Made by a program: the position numbers and the translations under genes
Source of the DNA: Collinsella sp.
GTDB taxonomy: Bacteria > Actinomycetota > Coriobacteriia > Coriobacteriales > Coriobacteriaceae
Reading direction: 5' to 3'
Length of the DNA stretch: 6,115 nucleotides
Assembly (NCBI GenBank): GCA_019419455.1
Contig: DXZW01000047.1
Location: forward strand, 1-6,115
Notes under the pieces: generated by a model
The model's database searches: none
What the model saw: the letters and a program-made list of their open reading frames with translations, nothing else
Told to the model about the DNA's origin: nothing
In this document: positions 6,063-6,115 of the stretch, piece after piece
How positions within the stretch are numbered: position 1 is the first letter of the stretch
How the letters are laid out: every line of letters starts with the position of its first letter

Positions 6063-6115
6063 TTGGGTGTTCCTATAGTTTTGTCAACCTTCGATGCTAC
6101 TCCCGGTAGGGCACC
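6063..6115 (+). CDS. Possible start of a new gene, cut by the window edge
   Basis: A TTG at 6063 lies six bases after AAGGAG (6051-6056), and the frame stays open to the last base, reading MGVPIVLSTFDATPGRA. A TAA (6057-6059) in the same frame just upstream makes TTG the only candidate start. It lies beyond the pyrE terminator, so it would be a separate unit, though I find no convincing promoter in 5983-6050. Only 17 residues are visible and I do not recognise the product. It could be chance. Confidence 0.33.
   Translation, partial: MGVPIVLSTFDATPGRA

Noticed and set aside
1..6115. CRISPR array, tRNA, rRNA or insertion-sequence genes
   Set aside because: No regularly spaced repeats, tRNA-like cloverleaf, rRNA sequence or transposase frame was seen.

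Overview
The window is about 60% G+C (estimated by eye) and carries three recognisable genes. They are a membrane-anchored LuxR-type regulator broken by a frameshift, a magnesium-transporting P-type ATPase (mgtA) and orotate phosphoribosyltransferase (pyrE). Long regulators with a 12-helix MFS-like membrane domain fused to a C-terminal LuxR helix-turn-helix are typical of the Coriobacteriia. With the G+C content and strong C/G-ending codon preference in pyrE, this suggests a gut actinobacterium of the Collinsella type. That assignment is inference from gene content, not from a marker gene.

Layout. Positions 1-255 are non-coding and hold a small inverted repeat and a plausible promoter. From 256 to 1799 (+) lies the luxR-type gene, split by an apparent loss of one G near 1002. 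Between it and the convergent mgtA (1981-4749, minus strand) is a 180-base spacer with a long imperfect inverted repeat (1803-1891) and a GC-rich low-complexity tract. The 436-base gap 4750-5185 separates the divergent mgtA and pyrE. It appears to be mainly the 5' leader of mgtA: a promoter with a perfect TTGACA, a leader of about 270 nt, several potential hairpins, and a 23-codon ORF with a strong Shine-Dalgarno sequence. pyrE (5186-5869, +) is followed by a perfect 12-bp hairpin and then a good intrinsic terminator. A possible new gene with a TTG start begins at 6063 and runs off the right edge.

How the genes relate. They do not form one pathway. mgtA would import Mg2+ into the cytoplasm and pyrE makes OMP in pyrimidine synthesis; the broken regulator's target is unknown. 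The most interesting parts are the mgtA leader, which resembles in layout the peptide-dependent mgtA leader of enteric bacteria without obvious sequence similarity, and the unusual residues at the predicted ion-binding positions of the ATPase.
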